In this document: positions 1 to 9,330 of the stretch, piece after piece
Layout of the letters: the number at the start of each line of letters is the position of its first letter
How positions within the stretch are numbered: position 1 is the stretch's first letter
NCBI RefSeq assembly: GCF_001542915.1
Contig: NZ_LNNH01000059.1
Location: forward strand, 62,001-126,000
DNA: 64,000 bases
Origin: Peribacillus simplex
Lineage (GTDB): Bacteria; Bacillota; Bacilli; Bacillales; DSM-1321
Reading direction: 5' to 3'
Notes under the pieces: model-generated
The model's input: only the letters and a program-made list of their open reading frames with translations
Told to the model about the DNA's origin: nothing
The model's database searches: none
Made by a program: the position numbers and the translations under genes

Positions 1-50
1 AATATAAACTTGTAAAGGGTTTTCACTTAACAGCAGGGAGGCTTGCTAAG

Positions 51-383
51 ATGCTTGAAAAGACAACGCGGATTAACTATTTGTATGACTTTTATCAATC
101 GTTGTTAACAGAGAAGCAGCAGAGCTATATGTCCCTCTACTATCTGGATGATTACTCTCTTGGGGAGATTGCCGATGAATACGAAGTGAGTAGGCAGGCA
201 GTCTATGATAATATAAAAAGAACAGAAGCGATGCTTGAGGAATATGAAGCAAAGCTATTGTTATTTCAAAAATTTCAAGAGCGTAACCAGTGGATTGCGA
301 ATATGAAGGCACTCATTGAAAAGGATTCCTTTTCGAAGGAGAAGCTGCTTGATGCAATCACGACGCTTGAGAAGTTGGATTAG
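51..383 (+). CDS. ylxM: YlxM family HTH protein, SRP-associated
   Basis: This is a small (110 aa) sigma-70 region 4-like helix-turn-helix protein of the UPF0122/YlxM family, encoded directly before ffh as in other Bacilli. The helix-turn-helix covers about residues 36-57 ([19 protein letters not shown]). The C-terminal half is charged and helical. The ATG at 51 follows a good ribosome site (ggagg near 37). The stop is 11 bases before the ffh start, so the two are co-transcribed. Family members are thought to influence the signal recognition particle or its expression; that is knowledge of the family and not shown here. Any ftsY gene would lie upstream, outside the window. Confidence 0.93.
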   Translation: MLEKTTRINYLYDFYQSLLTEKQQSYMSLYYLDDYSLGEIADEYEVSRQAVYDNIKRTEAMLEEYEAKLLLFQKFQERNQWIANMKALIEKDSFSKEKLLDAITTLEKLD

Positions 384-394
384 GAGGCGGCAAT

Positions 395-1735
395 ATGGCA
401 TTTGAAGGATTGGCCGACCGACTGCAGAGCACGATGCAAAAGATCCGCGGAAAAGGGAAGGTCAACGAAGCAGACGTAAAAGAAATGATGCGTGAAGTTC
501 GATTAGCCCTGCTTGAAGCGGACGTTAACTTTAAAGTCGTGAAGGATTTTGTAAAGCGTGTAAGTGAACGTTCGGTAGGTCAGGAAGTGCTGAAAAGCTT
601 AACCCCCGGTCAACAGGTAATTAAAGTAGTTAAGGAAGAATTGACGGAGCTGATGGGCGGCGAACAGAGCAAGATTGCCGTAGCCTCGAAGCCGCCGACC
701 GTCATTATGATGGTTGGGCTTCAAGGGGCGGGTAAAACGACGACCACCGGAAAGCTTGCCAATCTTCTTAGAAAGAAATACAACCGCAAGCCATTGCTCG
801 TTGCGGCTGATATTTACCGTCCGGCGGCGATTAAGCAGCTTGAAACACTTGGCAAACAATTAAGCATGCCTGTTTTTTCCCTTGGTGACCAAATCAGTCC
901 TGTTGAAATAGCGAAACAGGCGATTGAAAAAGCGAAGGAAGAACATCATGATTATGTTTTGATCGATACCGCAGGCCGTCTTCATGTTGATGAAAACTTG
1001 ATGGGCGAACTGAAGGATATTAAAGAACTGACAAAACCGGATGAAATCTTCCTTGTGGTCGATGCGATGACGGGGCAGGATGCGGTCAATGTAGCCCAAA
1101 GCTTCAATGATCAGCTCGGCCTGACTGGAGTCGTCTTGACGAAACTCGATGGGGATACACGCGGTGGTGCGGCACTTTCGATTCGTTCAGTCACGAACAC
1201 GCCGATCAAATTCGTCGGTATGGGGGAAAAACTGGATGCACTTGAGGCATTTCATCCAGAACGGATGGCGTCAAGGATCCTCGGCATGGGCGATGTATTG
1301 ACCCTTATCGAAAAGGCACAGGCCAATGTCGATGAAGACAAAGCGAAAGAATTAGAGAAAAAGATGCGTACAGCGACTTTCACCTTTGATGATTTCCTTG
1401 AACAGCTTGGTCAGGTGCGGAATATGGGACCGCTTGATGATATTCTGAAAATGATTCCTGGTGCGAACAAAATGAAAGGGATGGACAATCTTCAAATTGA
1501 TGACAAGCAGATCGGTCATGTTGAAGCCATCATCCGTTCCATGACGACCCATGAAAAGGAACATCCAGAAACCATGAATGCATCCCGCAAGAAACGGATT
1601 GCCAAAGGCAGCGGCAGATCGATTCAAGAGGTGAACCGTTTATTGAAGCAATTCGAAGAAATGAAAAAAATGATGAAACAGGTCACGAACATGCAAAAAG
1701 GAAAGAAAAAGGGATTCAAATTCCCGTTCATGTAA
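395..1735 (+). CDS. ffh: Signal recognition particle GTPase Ffh
   Basis: This is the SRP54 homologue that binds the 4.5S/6S-like SRP RNA and signal peptides and delivers nascent chains to FtsY at the membrane. The 446-aa protein has the usual order: an N-terminal four-helix bundle, a G domain with P-loop GLQGAGKTTTTGKLA near residue 108, DTAGRL and TKLDGDTRGG, and a C-terminal methionine-rich M domain. The last part reads as Met/Lys-rich helices ending in a basic tail. It is translated from an ATG after a GGAGG site and forms an operon with ylxM. The length is normal for Bacillus Ffh and nothing is broken. Confidence 0.98.
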   Translation: MAFEGLADRLQSTMQKIRGKGKVNEADVKEMMREVRLALLEADVNFKVVKDFVKRVSERSVGQEVLKSLTPGQQVIKVVKEELTELMGGEQSKIAVASKPPTVIMMVGLQGAGKTTTTGKLANLLRKKYNRKPLLVAADIYRPAAIKQLETLGKQLSMPVFSLGDQISPVEIAKQAIEKAKEEHHDYVLIDTAGRLHVDENLMGELKDIKELTKPDEIFLVVDAMTGQDAVNVAQSFNDQLGLTGVVLTKLDGDTRGGAALSIRSVTNTPIKFVGMGEKLDALEAFHPERMASRILGMGDVLTLIEKAQANVDEDKAKELEKKMRTATFTFDDFLEQLGQVRNMGPLDDILKMIPGANKMKGMDNLQIDDKQIGHVEAIIRSMTTHEKEHPETMNASRKKRIAKGSGRSIQEVNRLLKQFEEMKKMMKQVTNMQKGKKKGFKFPFM

Positions 1736-1819
1736 GGGTTATTTCAAGTCGAAACGAAGCGGAAATACAGGCTGAAGCCATGTAGTTCAACACTTTTTTC
1801 GCCTGTTAAGAAAAAAACC

Positions 1820-1850
1820 TTTACAAACATACAAGACATTTGATATCATA
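1820..1850 (+). promoter_or_regulatory. Candidate SigA promoter for rpsP
   Basis: A TTTACA (-35, 1820-1825) and a TATCAT (-10, 1845-1850) lie 19 bases apart, about 40 bases before the rpsP ATG in the ffh-rpsP gap. The spacing is slightly long. Its place before a ribosomal protein gene supports it; it was read by eye only. Confidence 0.4.
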
Positions 1851-1888
1851 CTATCTTGTGTGAAACTATTCGGAGGTGCTTATTTAAA

Positions 1889-2161
1889 ATGGCAGTAAAA
1901 ATTCGCTTAAAACGTATGGGAGCTAAAAAATCTCCTTTCTATCGTATTGTAGTTGCAGATTCCCGTTCACCACGTGACGGACGTTACATTGAAGTGGTAG
2001 GAACTTATAACCCGGTGACTCAACCAGCTAAAGTTGACATCAACGAAGAGCTTGCTCTTAAATGGTTACAAGATGGAGCTAAACCATCTGATACAGTTCG
2101 TAACTTATTCTCAACACAAGGCATCATGGAAAAATTCCATGTTGCAAAAAACAGCAAGTAA
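1889..2161 (+). CDS. rpsP: 30S ribosomal protein S16
   Basis: This is ribosomal protein S16 of the small subunit (90 aa). It starts [19 protein letters not shown], the family's typical N-terminus. An upstream GTG/TTG-type extension in frame is possible, but the ATG at 1889 follows an ideal cggaggtg site and matches homologues. Codon use is strongly biased, with many GCT, CGT and AAA codons, as expected for a highly expressed gene. It is followed by khpA, rimM and trmD as in most Firmicutes. Confidence 0.97.
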   Translation: MAVKIRLKRMGAKKSPFYRIVVADSRSPRDGRYIEVVGTYNPVTQPAKVDINEELALKWLQDGAKPSDTVRNLFSTQGIMEKFHVAKNSK

Positions 2162-2174
2162 TCGACGGTAGTTG

Positions 2175-2405
2175 ATGAAAGCATTAATTGAAACGATTGT
2201 TTCAGCGCTTGTGGATTTTCCCGAAGAAGTCACTGTGACCTCAAAGGAAGAGTCCGACCGGATTGTCTATATCCTCTCCGTTCATAAAGAGGACATGGGC
2301 AAGATCATCGGGAAGCAAGGGCGTGTTGCTAAGGCGATTCGGACTGTAGTATATGCAGCAGGATCTTCACAGCAGAAGAAAATCTATTTGGAGATTTCCG
2401 AATAA
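2175..2405 (+). CDS. khpA: KH-domain RNA-binding protein KhpA (YlqC)
   Basis: This 76-aa protein is a single KH domain with the GKIIGKQGRVAKAIRTV loop (family GxxG motif GKQG). KhpA-type proteins bind RNA and, in other Firmicutes, pair with KhpB/Jag to affect cell elongation and division. It lies 13 bases after rpsP and precedes a strong terminator, so rpsP-khpA form one unit. A TTG immediately before the ATG (2172) would add one residue; the ribosome site is weak, and I chose the ATG. Confidence 0.93.
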   Translation: MKALIETIVSALVDFPEEVTVTSKEESDRIVYILSVHKEDMGKIIGKQGRVAKAIRTVVYAAGSSQQKKIYLEISE

Positions 2406-2431
2406 GGAGGGCTAATACCCCTCCTTTTTTT
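2404..2431 (+). terminator. Rho-independent terminator after khpA
   Basis: An inverted repeat aaggaggg/ccctcctt (2404-2411 and 2419-2426) with a 7-base loop is followed by seven Ts. It overlaps the khpA stop codon and closes the rpsP-khpA unit. Confidence 0.85.
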
Positions 2432-2628
2432 GCACTTCAAGAAAGTGAAATCCCGGCTCCCCGCACTTCTGAAAATGGTCCGGAGATAAACTTTACGCCT
2501 TTTTAAGACGCATCTTTTATCGATATACGTTATACTTAAGGGAATGACCCCCATTATTCAAAAAGATTACCCCATCATACATATTTTTTGAAGGAAATAA
2601 GAAATCATAGATAATAGGAGGTGCTGGA

Positions 2629-3015
2629 ATGAAAATTCTCCAAAATGTAATCGTTAACCAAGTATTAACGGAATCCAGCAAGAGTCAGCTCCTCGAGAAT
2701 TACAAATCAAAACGCCTTCAGCTTCAAAAAGAGAGTGAACAACTCCGATTTGAGCTGAAAAAGCTTGAAAAAACAAGAAATCTCCAGCCTGCCAGTCTCC
2801 GTGCCCATTTCGAAAAAGAGATAAATCAGAGGCAGGAAAAAATTAAACTGCTTGAATTTCAGATGGAGCAGCTGGAGATCCTTCCCGCCGGAAGCGAATT
2901 GAAGGAACGGGAAGTTCAAAGTATCATTGATGTGGAAATCGGGGCAGATTGGGACGAAATAATGGCAACGAAGACCATTGTCATTAAAGATGGAATCGTC
3001 TCGGAAATTCGTTAG
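2629..3015 (+). CDS. ylqD: YlqD family protein, coiled coil
   Basis: This is a 128-aa homologue of Bacillus YlqD, a protein of unknown function that sits at this place in Bacillus genomes. Residues about 15-90 are a charged coiled coil ([16 protein letters not shown] type). The C-terminus is a short beta-rich part ([19 protein letters not shown]). There is no signal peptide or membrane segment. The ATG at 2629 follows an excellent aggaggtg site. It is probably co-transcribed with rimM and trmD. A TATACT hexamer (2531-2536) could be a -10 element, but I see no good -35. Confidence 0.9.
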   Translation: MKILQNVIVNQVLTESSKSQLLENYKSKRLQLQKESEQLRFELKKLEKTRNLQPASLRAHFEKEINQRQEKIKLLEFQMEQLEILPAGSELKEREVQSIIDVEIGADWDEIMATKTIVIKDGIVSEIR

Positions 3016-3025
3016 AGGTGAAAGA

Positions 3026-3544
3026 ATGGAAAACTGGTTTAATGTAGGTAAAATTGTCAACACCCATGGTTTATTAGGAGAGGTCCGGGTCATTTCTTCA
3101 ACAGACTTTCCGGAAAAACGCTACAAAGTGGGGAATACCCTGTATTTGTTCAGGGATACGGAGAAAAAGCCTATGCCGCTTGTCATCAGGTCCCACCGCA
3201 CCCATAAAAACTTTAATCTATTGACGTTCGAGAACTATTATAACGTGGGTCAAGTCGAGGCTTTTAAAAACGGGGTCCTGAAAGTCAAGGAAGCACAGCT
3301 TGGTCCATTGGACGAAGGCGAGTTCTACTTCCATGAAATCATCGGCTGTGCGGTATTTACGGATGAGGGCAGTGAAATAGGGGAAATCGTTGAGGTGCTG
3401 ACGCCAGGTGCCAATGACGTATGGGTCATAAAGAAAGCCGGAAGCAAGGATATTTTGATACCGTATATTGATCAAATCGTCAAAGAAGTGGATATATCCG
3501 CCAAAAAGGTCATCATTACGCCGATGGAAGGACTTTTAGATTGA
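3026..3544 (+). CDS. rimM: Ribosome maturation factor RimM
   Basis: RimM (172 aa) helps assemble the head of the 30S subunit and binds S19. The N-terminal barrel begins [20 protein letters not shown]. The C-terminal PRC-barrel carries the [10 protein letters not shown] and [13 protein letters not shown] motifs. The reading frame is open further upstream into ylqD, but the ATG at 3026 has the ribosome site (agaggtgaaag) and matches homologues. The stop overlaps the trmD start by one base, so the two are translationally coupled. Confidence 0.96.
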   Translation: MENWFNVGKIVNTHGLLGEVRVISSTDFPEKRYKVGNTLYLFRDTEKKPMPLVIRSHRTHKNFNLLTFENYYNVGQVEAFKNGVLKVKEAQLGPLDEGEFYFHEIIGCAVFTDEGSEIGEIVEVLTPGANDVWVIKKAGSKDILIPYIDQIVKEVDISAKKVIITPMEGLLD

Positions 3545-4278
3545 TGAAAATCGATGTACTTTCGCTTTTTCCGGAAATGTTCGAAGGCGTGTTCGGCTCG
3601 TCGATTCTAAAAAAGGCTTCCGAAAAGCAGGCTGTCAGTTATAAGGTGACCAATTTCCGGGATTATGCCGATAATAAGCATTCGACGGTGGATGATTATC
3701 CTTATGGCGGAGGTGCCGGGATGGTGTTGAAGGCACAACCGATTTTTGATGCCGTGGAAGCTCTTAAAGGACAAGCTGAACAAAACCCCCGGGTGGTCCT
3801 GCTTTGTCCCCAGGGAGAGCGTTATTCGCAGAAAAAAGCTGAAGAGCTCGCTAAAGAAGAACATCTCATTTTCATATGTGGACATTATGAAGGATATGAT
3901 GAGCGCATTCGTGAGCATGTCGTAACGGATGAAATATCAATCGGTGACTTTGTGCTTACAGGTGGGGAACTGGGCGCGATGGTCATTATTGACAGCGTGG
4001 TCCGCCTGCTGCCTGGTGTTTTAGGAAATGTAGACTCCCCGATCCTTGATTCCTACTCTTCTGGTTTGTTAGAGCATCCCCATTATACTAGACCTGCAGA
4101 TTTCCGGGGAATGAAAGTGCCCGATCCGCTCATATCCGGAAATCACAAAAAAATCGATGAATGGCGGATGAAGGAATCACTGCGCAGAACGTGGACGCGG
4201 CGTCCCGATTTGCTCGAGAGTTATGAACTTTCGGATCTTGAGAAAAAATTATTGTCCGAGATTCAAAAAGAAGACTGA
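3544..4278 (+). CDS. trmD: tRNA (guanine37-N1)-methyltransferase TrmD
   Basis: This SPOUT-fold enzyme uses S-adenosylmethionine to methylate G37 of tRNAs, preventing +1 frameshifts. Visible motifs are the N-terminal [31 protein letters not shown], the knot segment [13 protein letters not shown], and [15 protein letters not shown]. The length of 244 aa is standard. The ATG overlaps the rimM stop (TGATG); a TTG one codon upstream is less likely. It is the last gene before the L19 leader. Confidence 0.97.
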   Translation: MKIDVLSLFPEMFEGVFGSSILKKASEKQAVSYKVTNFRDYADNKHSTVDDYPYGGGAGMVLKAQPIFDAVEALKGQAEQNPRVVLLCPQGERYSQKKAEELAKEEHLIFICGHYEGYDERIREHVVTDEISIGDFVLTGGELGAMVIIDSVVRLLPGVLGNVDSPILDSYSSGLLEHPHYTRPADFRGMKVPDPLISGNHKKIDEWRMKESLRRTWTRRPDLLESYELSDLEKKLLSEIQKED

Positions 4279-4284
4279 TCCCTA

Positions 4285-4313
4285 TTGCATCGACGTTTGG
4301 AATATGATAGGAT
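4285..4313 (+). promoter_or_regulatory. Candidate promoter of the rplS leader
   Basis: TTGCAT (4285-4290) and TAGGAT (4308-4313) are separated by exactly 17 bases, just after the trmD stop. Transcription from here would make a leader of about 90 bases before rplS. The -10 matches consensus at four of six positions. Confidence 0.4.
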
Positions 4314-4319
4314 ATACCT

Positions 4320-4408
4320 TGTGACTTGGGCAAAATGCTCAGTCTTATAACGATGTTCCGCTGCAAACATTCAGTATTTGCAAGAGCGTCCAGGAGGAGT
4401 TGGAAACG
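4320..4408 (+). ncRNA. Probable L19 (rplS) ribosomal-protein leader
   Basis: The untranslated stretch between trmD and rplS holds a clear hairpin: tgcaaa (4362-4367) and tttgca (4377-4382) around a 9-base loop, followed closely by the ribosome site caggagg. A known Firmicute cis-regulatory RNA, the L19 leader, sits in exactly this position and lets L19 repress its own synthesis. The assignment rests on position and hairpin; I could not run a covariance model. Confidence 0.5.
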
Positions 4409-4756
4409 ATGCAAAACATTATTAACGAAATTACAAAAGAACAACTTCGCTCAGATCTTCCATCATTCAGACCTGGTGACACAGTACGTGTACACGTAAA
4501 GGTTATTGAAGGAACTCGCGAACGTATCCAGTTGTTTGAAGGCGTTGTAATCAAACGTCGTGGCGGCGGAGTCAGTGAAACTTTCACAGTTCGTAAGATC
4601 TCTTACGGCGTTGGAGTTGAACGTGCTTTCCCTGTTCACACACCAAAAATTGCAAAACTAGAAGTTATCCGTCACGGTAAAGTACGTCGTGCGAAACTTT
4701 ATTACCTACGCGAACTTCGTGGTAAAAAAGCACGTATTAAAGAAATTCGTCGTTAA
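4409..4756 (+). CDS. rplS: 50S ribosomal protein L19
   Basis: L19 (115 aa) lies at the interface of the two ribosomal subunits. The sequence is near identical in style to Bacillus L19: [37 protein letters not shown] and the basic C-terminus ending [12 protein letters not shown] three codons upstream is in frame, but the ATG at 4409 is better placed after aggagg and matches homologues. Codon use is strongly biased, as for other ribosomal genes here. The gene is followed by a strong terminator. Confidence 0.97.
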   Translation: MQNIINEITKEQLRSDLPSFRPGDTVRVHVKVIEGTRERIQLFEGVVIKRRGGGVSETFTVRKISYGVGVERAFPVHTPKIAKLEVIRHGKVRRAKLYYLRELRGKKARIKEIRR

Positions 4757-4824
4757 TCCTTCGAATATCTCCATACGGGTTTACCATGATCCACATAAGG
4801 TGAATAACCAAACAGTATCATGCG

Positions 4825-4856
4825 AAAAGGGAGCTTGTTCATCAGGCTCCCTTTTT
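4825..4856 (+). terminator. Rho-independent terminator after rplS
   Basis: The arms aaaagggagc (4825-4834) and gctccctttt (4846-4855) pair perfectly, with an 11-base loop, and run into a short T tract. It separates rplS from the signal peptidase gene. Confidence 0.85.
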
Positions 4857-4977
4857 GCACTTGATGAAACTCATGAATGCTCCAAGTGGGTGAAAATCCA
4901 TATGGAATCCTGCTCGCTATAGCTTCCGCGACATGTTAAAATGGTTGTTGATATGCATTCTAAAAGGGTGGGTAAGG

Positions 4978-5538
4978 ATGGCGAAAAAGAAAAATGAATT
5001 GTGGGAATGGACAAAGGCGGTCATAATCGCGGTCATAGCTGCGACACTGATTCGGTATTTCCTCCTGGCACCTATTGTTGTGGACGGTAATTCCATGATG
5101 CCGACATTGAAGGACACGGACCGCATGATCATTAACAAAATCTCCTATTCGATCGGTGAACCGAAAAGATTCGATATTATCGTTTTTCATGCTCCAGAGG
5201 GCAAGGATTACATAAAGCGGGTCATCGGATTGCCAGGCGAAAAGGTAGAATATAAAAACGATACACTTTATGTGAATGGAAAAGCTTACGCTGAGCCATA
5301 CTTGGATGAAAATAAAAAGAAATTGATTGATGGCGGTGCTTTGACGGAGCCATTTACATTAAGCGAGGTCATAGGCCGGGAAACGGTTCCTAAGGGCCAT
5401 CTGTTCGTCTTGGGGGATAATCGCCGGCTAAGCAAGGACAGCCGTTATGATAGCGTAGGCGTCGTTCCTTACGATAAAGTGTTAGGAAAAACTAAATTAG
5501 TTTATTGGCCAATCGAAGACTTTCGATTGGCGGAATAG
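4978..5538 (+). CDS. lepB: Type I signal peptidase (SipS/LepB)
   Basis: This 186-aa S26-family peptidase removes signal peptides from secreted proteins on the outer face of the membrane. One N-terminal membrane segment (about residues 13-31) precedes the catalytic Ser39 in the GNSMMPTL motif. The general base is Lys80 in [11 protein letters not shown], and the [15 protein letters not shown] box is intact. The frame stays open 15 codons upstream, but the ATG at 4978 follows gggtgggtaagg. B. subtilis has no such gene here, while several other Bacilli and Listeria carry signal peptidase genes before rbgA. It is probably co-transcribed with rbgA. Confidence 0.94.
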   Translation: MAKKKNELWEWTKAVIIAVIAATLIRYFLLAPIVVDGNSMMPTLKDTDRMIINKISYSIGEPKRFDIIVFHAPEGKDYIKRVIGLPGEKVEYKNDTLYVNGKAYAEPYLDENKKKLIDGGALTEPFTLSEVIGRETVPKGHLFVLGDNRRLSKDSRYDSVGVVPYDKVLGKTKLVYWPIEDFRLAE

Positions 5539-5555
5539 TAGGAAGGTTGATTCCA

Positions 5556-6428
5556 TTGACAATACAGTGGTTCCCTGGCCATATGGCCAAAGCGAGACGG
5601 GAAGTAACGGAAAAATTAAAACTGATCGACATCATTTTTGAACTAGTGGATGCCCGTCTTCCGGCATCATCAAGAAATCCAATGATAGATGAGATCATAC
5701 AGCATAAACCGAGGGTCATCCTTTTGAATAAAGCGGATATGGCTGATCCGGCAAAAACGAACATGTGGCTGGATTATTATAAGTCACAAGGGAAAACGGC
5801 CATTGCGATTAACTCGCAGGCAGGGAATGGATTGAACCAGATCACGGCTGCCGCAAAAAAACTTTTGAAAGAGAAGTATGACCGGATGGAGTCAAGGGGA
5901 ATCAAGCCGCGGGCGATCCGTGCGATGATCGTGGGAATTCCGAACGTTGGGAAATCAACGTTAATCAATCGACTCGCCAAAAAGAACATTGCTAAAACAG
6001 GGAATACACCCGGTGTAACCAAAGCGCAGCAGTGGATAAAAGTCGGCAAGGAAATGGAGCTGCTTGACACGCCGGGAATCCTCTGGCCTAAATTCGAGGA
6101 TCAGGAAGTGGGCTTGAAGCTTGCGTTAACCGGAGCGATCAAGGATACGATTCTAAACCTGCATGAAGTCTCCTTATACGGGCTCCGTTTCTTGGAAAAG
6201 GAATATCCGGATAGGATGAAATCACGCTATAACCTTGATGAAATTCCTCAAGAAACGCTCGAACTCTTTGATGCCGTCGGAAAGTTCAGGGGATGTTTAG
6301 CTTCTGGTGGGTTCATTGATTATGATAAAACCGCGGAGTTGGTCGTACGTGAAATCCGTTCGGAAAAGATGGGGCCACTTACGTTTGAGGTACCCATGGA
6401 CTATGAAGAGGATGCCATTACGGAATAA
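5556..6428 (+). CDS. rbgA: Ribosome biogenesis GTPase RbgA (YlqF)
   Basis: RbgA is an essential circularly permuted GTPase needed for late assembly of the 50S subunit. The permuted order is visible: the G4 motif NKADMAD comes before the P-loop [14 protein letters not shown], which is followed by [10 protein letters not shown]. The C-terminal helical domain contacts the ribosome. I start it at TTG 5556 because the product then begins [16 protein letters not shown], as in homologues, with an aggaagg ribosome site. The open frame upstream overlaps lepB and is not needed. Length is 290 aa. Confidence 0.95.
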   Translation: MTIQWFPGHMAKARREVTEKLKLIDIIFELVDARLPASSRNPMIDEIIQHKPRVILLNKADMADPAKTNMWLDYYKSQGKTAIAINSQAGNGLNQITAAAKKLLKEKYDRMESRGIKPRAIRAMIVGIPNVGKSTLINRLAKKNIAKTGNTPGVTKAQQWIKVGKEMELLDTPGILWPKFEDQEVGLKLALTGAIKDTILNLHEVSLYGLRFLEKEYPDRMKSRYNLDEIPQETLELFDAVGKFRGCLASGGFIDYDKTAELVVREIRSEKMGPLTFEVPMDYEEDAITE

Positions 6429-6488
6429 TCTGGCGTGGAGATTGAAAATGCTGGCTGAGTTTTGAAGACAGTAAGTGAAAAATGGGTG

Positions 6489-6550
6489 ATACGGAGCTGG
6501 AGTTGGATATCAAGATGTTTTTTGATGTCTCTTTTCCGCTCCGTATTTTT
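6489..6550 (+). terminator. Probable terminator after rbgA, nested hairpins
   Basis: An outer repeat atacggagc (6489-6497) pairs with gctccgtat (6538-6546) and is followed by a T tract. Inside lies a second helix, atatcaa with ttgatgt. This cloverleaf-like double hairpin in the rbgA-rnhB gap probably stops transcription, so rnhB would need its own promoter. Confidence 0.6.
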
Positions 6551-6560
6551 GTTTGGGCTA

Positions 6561-6586
6561 TAAGCGGGAAGCAAGACTGCCGATAA
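6561..6586 (+). promoter_or_regulatory. Candidate SigD promoter before rnhB-ylqG-ylqH
   Basis: TAAG (6561-6564), 14 bases, then GCCGATAA (6579-6586) closely matches the flagellar sigma factor consensus TAAA-N14/16-GCCGATAT. It lies just after the terminator of rbgA and 20 bases before the rnhB ATG. The predicted leader is short. It was read by eye with no scoring; see findings. Confidence 0.35.
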
Positions 6587-6605
6587 TGAAGATGATGGGT
6601 GATGA

Positions 6606-7394
6606 ATGATGAAAACTTCAATGAGTATAAAAGATATATCTGCAAAATTAAAGGCAATCAACGATCCTGAAGATTTATTTTTGCAAGAATGCTTGGATGA
6701 CGGCAGAAAGGGAGTCACCGACTTAGTGAGCAAGTGGCAAAGGAAGTATGAAAAAGCGCAGCAGGTGAAGAATGCATTCATGGAAATGACGGAGTTTGAA
6801 AGGCAACTTCGAGCACAGGGGTTTTCCATTCTCGCTGGCATCGATGAAGTGGGGAGGGGGCCGCTTGCAGGACCGGTTGTGACGAGTGCGGTCATCTTGC
6901 CTGAATCCTTCTATTTGCCAGGGCTGAATGATTCCAAAAAGATTCCGGAGTCCAAGCGGGAACTGTTTTATGAAATGATTTATAAAGAAGCCCTGTCCAT
7001 TGGGGTCGGTGTTGTACATAGCGATATAATCGATGAAATCAATATATATCAAGCTACGAAAAAGGCCATGATTGCAGCTGTCAACGACCTGTCAGGTCTC
7101 CCGGATCACTTGCTGATCGATGCGATGGAACTGGATGTCCCGATTCCGCAGCTTTCGCTCATAAAAGGAGATGCAAGAAGCATTAGCATCTCCGCCGCCT
7201 CCATTATAGCGAAAGTGACCCGTGATCGGATGATGAAGGAGTATGGGGAGAAATATCCGGAATACGGTTTCGAAAAGCACATGGGCTACGGGACAAGCCA
7301 GCATTTGGACGCACTGGACAAGCACGGGCTAACCCCATGGCACAGGAGGAGTTTTGCGCCTGTTAAGGAAATTGCTGCACGAATGAATGATTAA
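6606..7394 (+). CDS. rnhB: Ribonuclease HII
   Basis: RNase HII cuts RNA in RNA-DNA hybrids and single ribonucleotides in DNA. The metal-binding residues are visible: Asp80 and Glu81 in [16 protein letters not shown], and Asp172 in LLIDAMELD. An N-terminal extension of about 70 residues before the catalytic domain is shared with B. subtilis RnhB. Length is 262 aa with the first of two adjacent ATGs (6606, 6609); a third in-frame ATG at 6621 is possible because the ribosome site is weak. It stands 13 bases before ylqG. Confidence 0.95.
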   Translation: MMKTSMSIKDISAKLKAINDPEDLFLQECLDDGRKGVTDLVSKWQRKYEKAQQVKNAFMEMTEFERQLRAQGFSILAGIDEVGRGPLAGPVVTSAVILPESFYLPGLNDSKKIPESKRELFYEMIYKEALSIGVGVVHSDIIDEINIYQATKKAMIAAVNDLSGLPDHLLIDAMELDVPIPQLSLIKGDARSISISAASIIAKVTRDRMMKEYGEKYPEYGFEKHMGYGTSQHLDALDKHGLTPWHRRSFAPVKEIAARMND

Positions 7395-7407
7395 GGGAGG
7401 ATGAGTG

Positions 7408-9330
7408 ATGCAATCCATAACAAGCGGTCAACCTGCAGCTTCACCAGTTGAAACGCTAGGAGCTGCAAGTCTGAAAAATGGGCAAATTCTTTTCGGGAAG
7501 GTGAATAAGGTATTTCCTAACCGGATGGCCGAGGTGCAGATTGGCGATCAAAAGATGATTGCGACGCTCGATATCCCGCTTCGCACAGGGGAAAGATATT
7601 GGTTTCAAGTAGAGCAGCCGATTGAAGGGAAGCTTGTATTGAGGGCTCTGGAGTTTCCGGATGTGAATTATGCCAATTTAAAGGGAGCGGCTGCACAATT
7701 GACCGCTCACTTTGGCATGAATTCCGACCCGGCTGCAGCCAAGCTTGCCGAATATTTTCTGAAAAACCGTCTTCCTATAACCAAGGAAACCTTTCAGTCC
7801 GCTTTGCAATGGTTAAAAGCTGCTGATTCACCTGAAGCTGGTCTTCCCATCTTTAAAACGATGTTTATTCAGCAATTTCCCATTGTTAAAGAGGTTTTTG
7901 ATGCATTATTGGCACAGGCCAAGGGAGCACCCTTCCACAAACAGCTCACTTCCCTCCAGCAGCAGTTACAGGCGGTGGGGGAGAAAACGATAACAACCGT
8001 CAAGTTAATGGCCGTATTGGACAGGTTGCAAATTGCAGGAAGGAGCCAAATTCAACAAACCGGTTTGCAGCAACTTGTGACTAGCTGGCTCGATCCCGAT
8101 TCTACAGCCGAAATGAAATCCGGTGCTTTCTCACTGCTCCAAAAGACAGGATTCATTCCAAAGGGTTTGACGGAAGCTTTCTTTTTGAACAATTTAATGG
8201 AGGGAGCACAGGCAAGGACCGGATTTCCTGACAATCCAGCGATCGATAAATTTCACCACGGCTTGCAAATGCTGTCAAGGGCAAAGGATGGGTCATTGGG
8301 GGAACTTGAAAAGGTCGAAATTAAATTACAGCGCTTAATGAACGATATTGACCAGGTAGGGGCAAAAATGCCAGCTGAAATCCAGCAGGTTCAGAAGAAA
8401 AATGTTTCTTCTGAAAAGATATCTTCGCTTTCTTTTCATATGCTTGTGGATGCTTTTACTGAAGTGGCATCAGGAAGAACAGCGGTAGGTGCCAATACGG
8501 CATTGGATGACCTCTTGGCTTATTTGAATGGGGATAAGCAGCTGGTAGCTGCAGCGAAGGGCAAGGCAGCCGAGATGATCTTGCAGTCGGATACACAGCA
8601 GCCTGAGGCCCTGTCCTTAAGGAATAATGAGAAATTGGTTCTGGCTCATGTTATGGAAGCGGAATACCAAGCCGTCGATTTTACAAATGGTGCATCTGTT
8701 GCATTTCAGCTCAAAGAATTGACGAAGTTACTCGGCCTTCAGCTGGAGCATGCACTCATTAACCAATCCGCAGCCAATCTGGAGGAAAACCCGCAGGATA
8801 TGGAGACACTAAAGCCGCTGCTGTTAAAACTGCTGAATGAACAATTGCCAGCAGGTATCAAGGAGTTGGCTGAACAGATCCTGAATCGGATCACGGCGCA
8901 GCAGATCCTTTCACAGGAAAATGGGCCATTGCAGAATCTGCTCCTTACACTTCCTCTTAATCTGGGGCATGCCCAAACAGATTTAACATTGCAATGGAGC
9001 GGACGGAAAACGAAAGATGGCAATATAGATCCCGATTTCTGTCGGGTCCTGTTTTATCTAGAGCTAGAAGGCATAAAAGAAACGGTCATCGATATGCATG
9101 TTCAAAAACGGGTCATCAACGTGACGGTCATCAATGAGCAAGTGGCACACATGGAAGGGGCAGCCAATCGATATGTAAATCTGCTGAGAGGGAATTTGGA
9201 GAAGATGGATTACAGATTGTCCGGTGTGTCGTTCGTTAACCCGAAGCATGAAAGAATCGGCGGCAAAGGGCCGAAGTTCAATCCTTTTTCAGAAACGGGA
9301 TCTTATAGTGGAGTGGATATTCGAATATGA
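7408..9330 (+). CDS. ylqG: YlqG-like protein with FliK-like C-terminus
   Basis: This 640-aa protein corresponds by position to Bacillus YlqG, a protein without an established function. The long middle is Gln/Ala/Leu-rich and helical with low sequence complexity, like the variable ruler part of hook-length proteins. The last roughly 100 residues (LELEGIKETVIDMHVQKR, NRYVNLLRGNLEKMDYRLSG) resemble the beta-alpha fold at the C-terminus of FliK. There is no signal peptide. The ATG at 7408 follows gggagg. The stop overlaps the ylqH start (ATGA). A FliK-like role is my inference from pattern and from the FlhB-like partner next door. Confidence 0.82.
   Translation: MQSITSGQPAASPVETLGAASLKNGQILFGKVNKVFPNRMAEVQIGDQKMIATLDIPLRTGERYWFQVEQPIEGKLVLRALEFPDVNYANLKGAAAQLTAHFGMNSDPAAAKLAEYFLKNRLPITKETFQSALQWLKAADSPEAGLPIFKTMFIQQFPIVKEVFDALLAQAKGAPFHKQLTSLQQQLQAVGEKTITTVKLMAVLDRLQIAGRSQIQQTGLQQLVTSWLDPDSTAEMKSGAFSLLQKTGFIPKGLTEAFFLNNLMEGAQARTGFPDNPAIDKFHHGLQMLSRAKDGSLGELEKVEIKLQRLMNDIDQVGAKMPAEIQQVQKKNVSSEKISSLSFHMLVDAFTEVASGRTAVGANTALDDLLAYLNGDKQLVAAAKGKAAEMILQSDTQQPEALSLRNNEKLVLAHVMEAEYQAVDFTNGASVAFQLKELTKLLGLQLEHALINQSAANLEENPQDMETLKPLLLKLLNEQLPAGIKELAEQILNRITAQQILSQENGPLQNLLLTLPLNLGHAQTDLTLQWSGRKTKDGNIDPDFCRVLFYLELEGIKETVIDMHVQKRVINVTVINEQVAHMEGAANRYVNLLRGNLEKMDYRLSGVSFVNPKHERIGGKGPKFNPFSETGSYSGVDIRI

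Noticed and set aside
4689..4922. 77-codon open frame overlapping the end of rplS
   Set aside because: It lies mostly within rplS in another frame and then crosses the rplS terminator.
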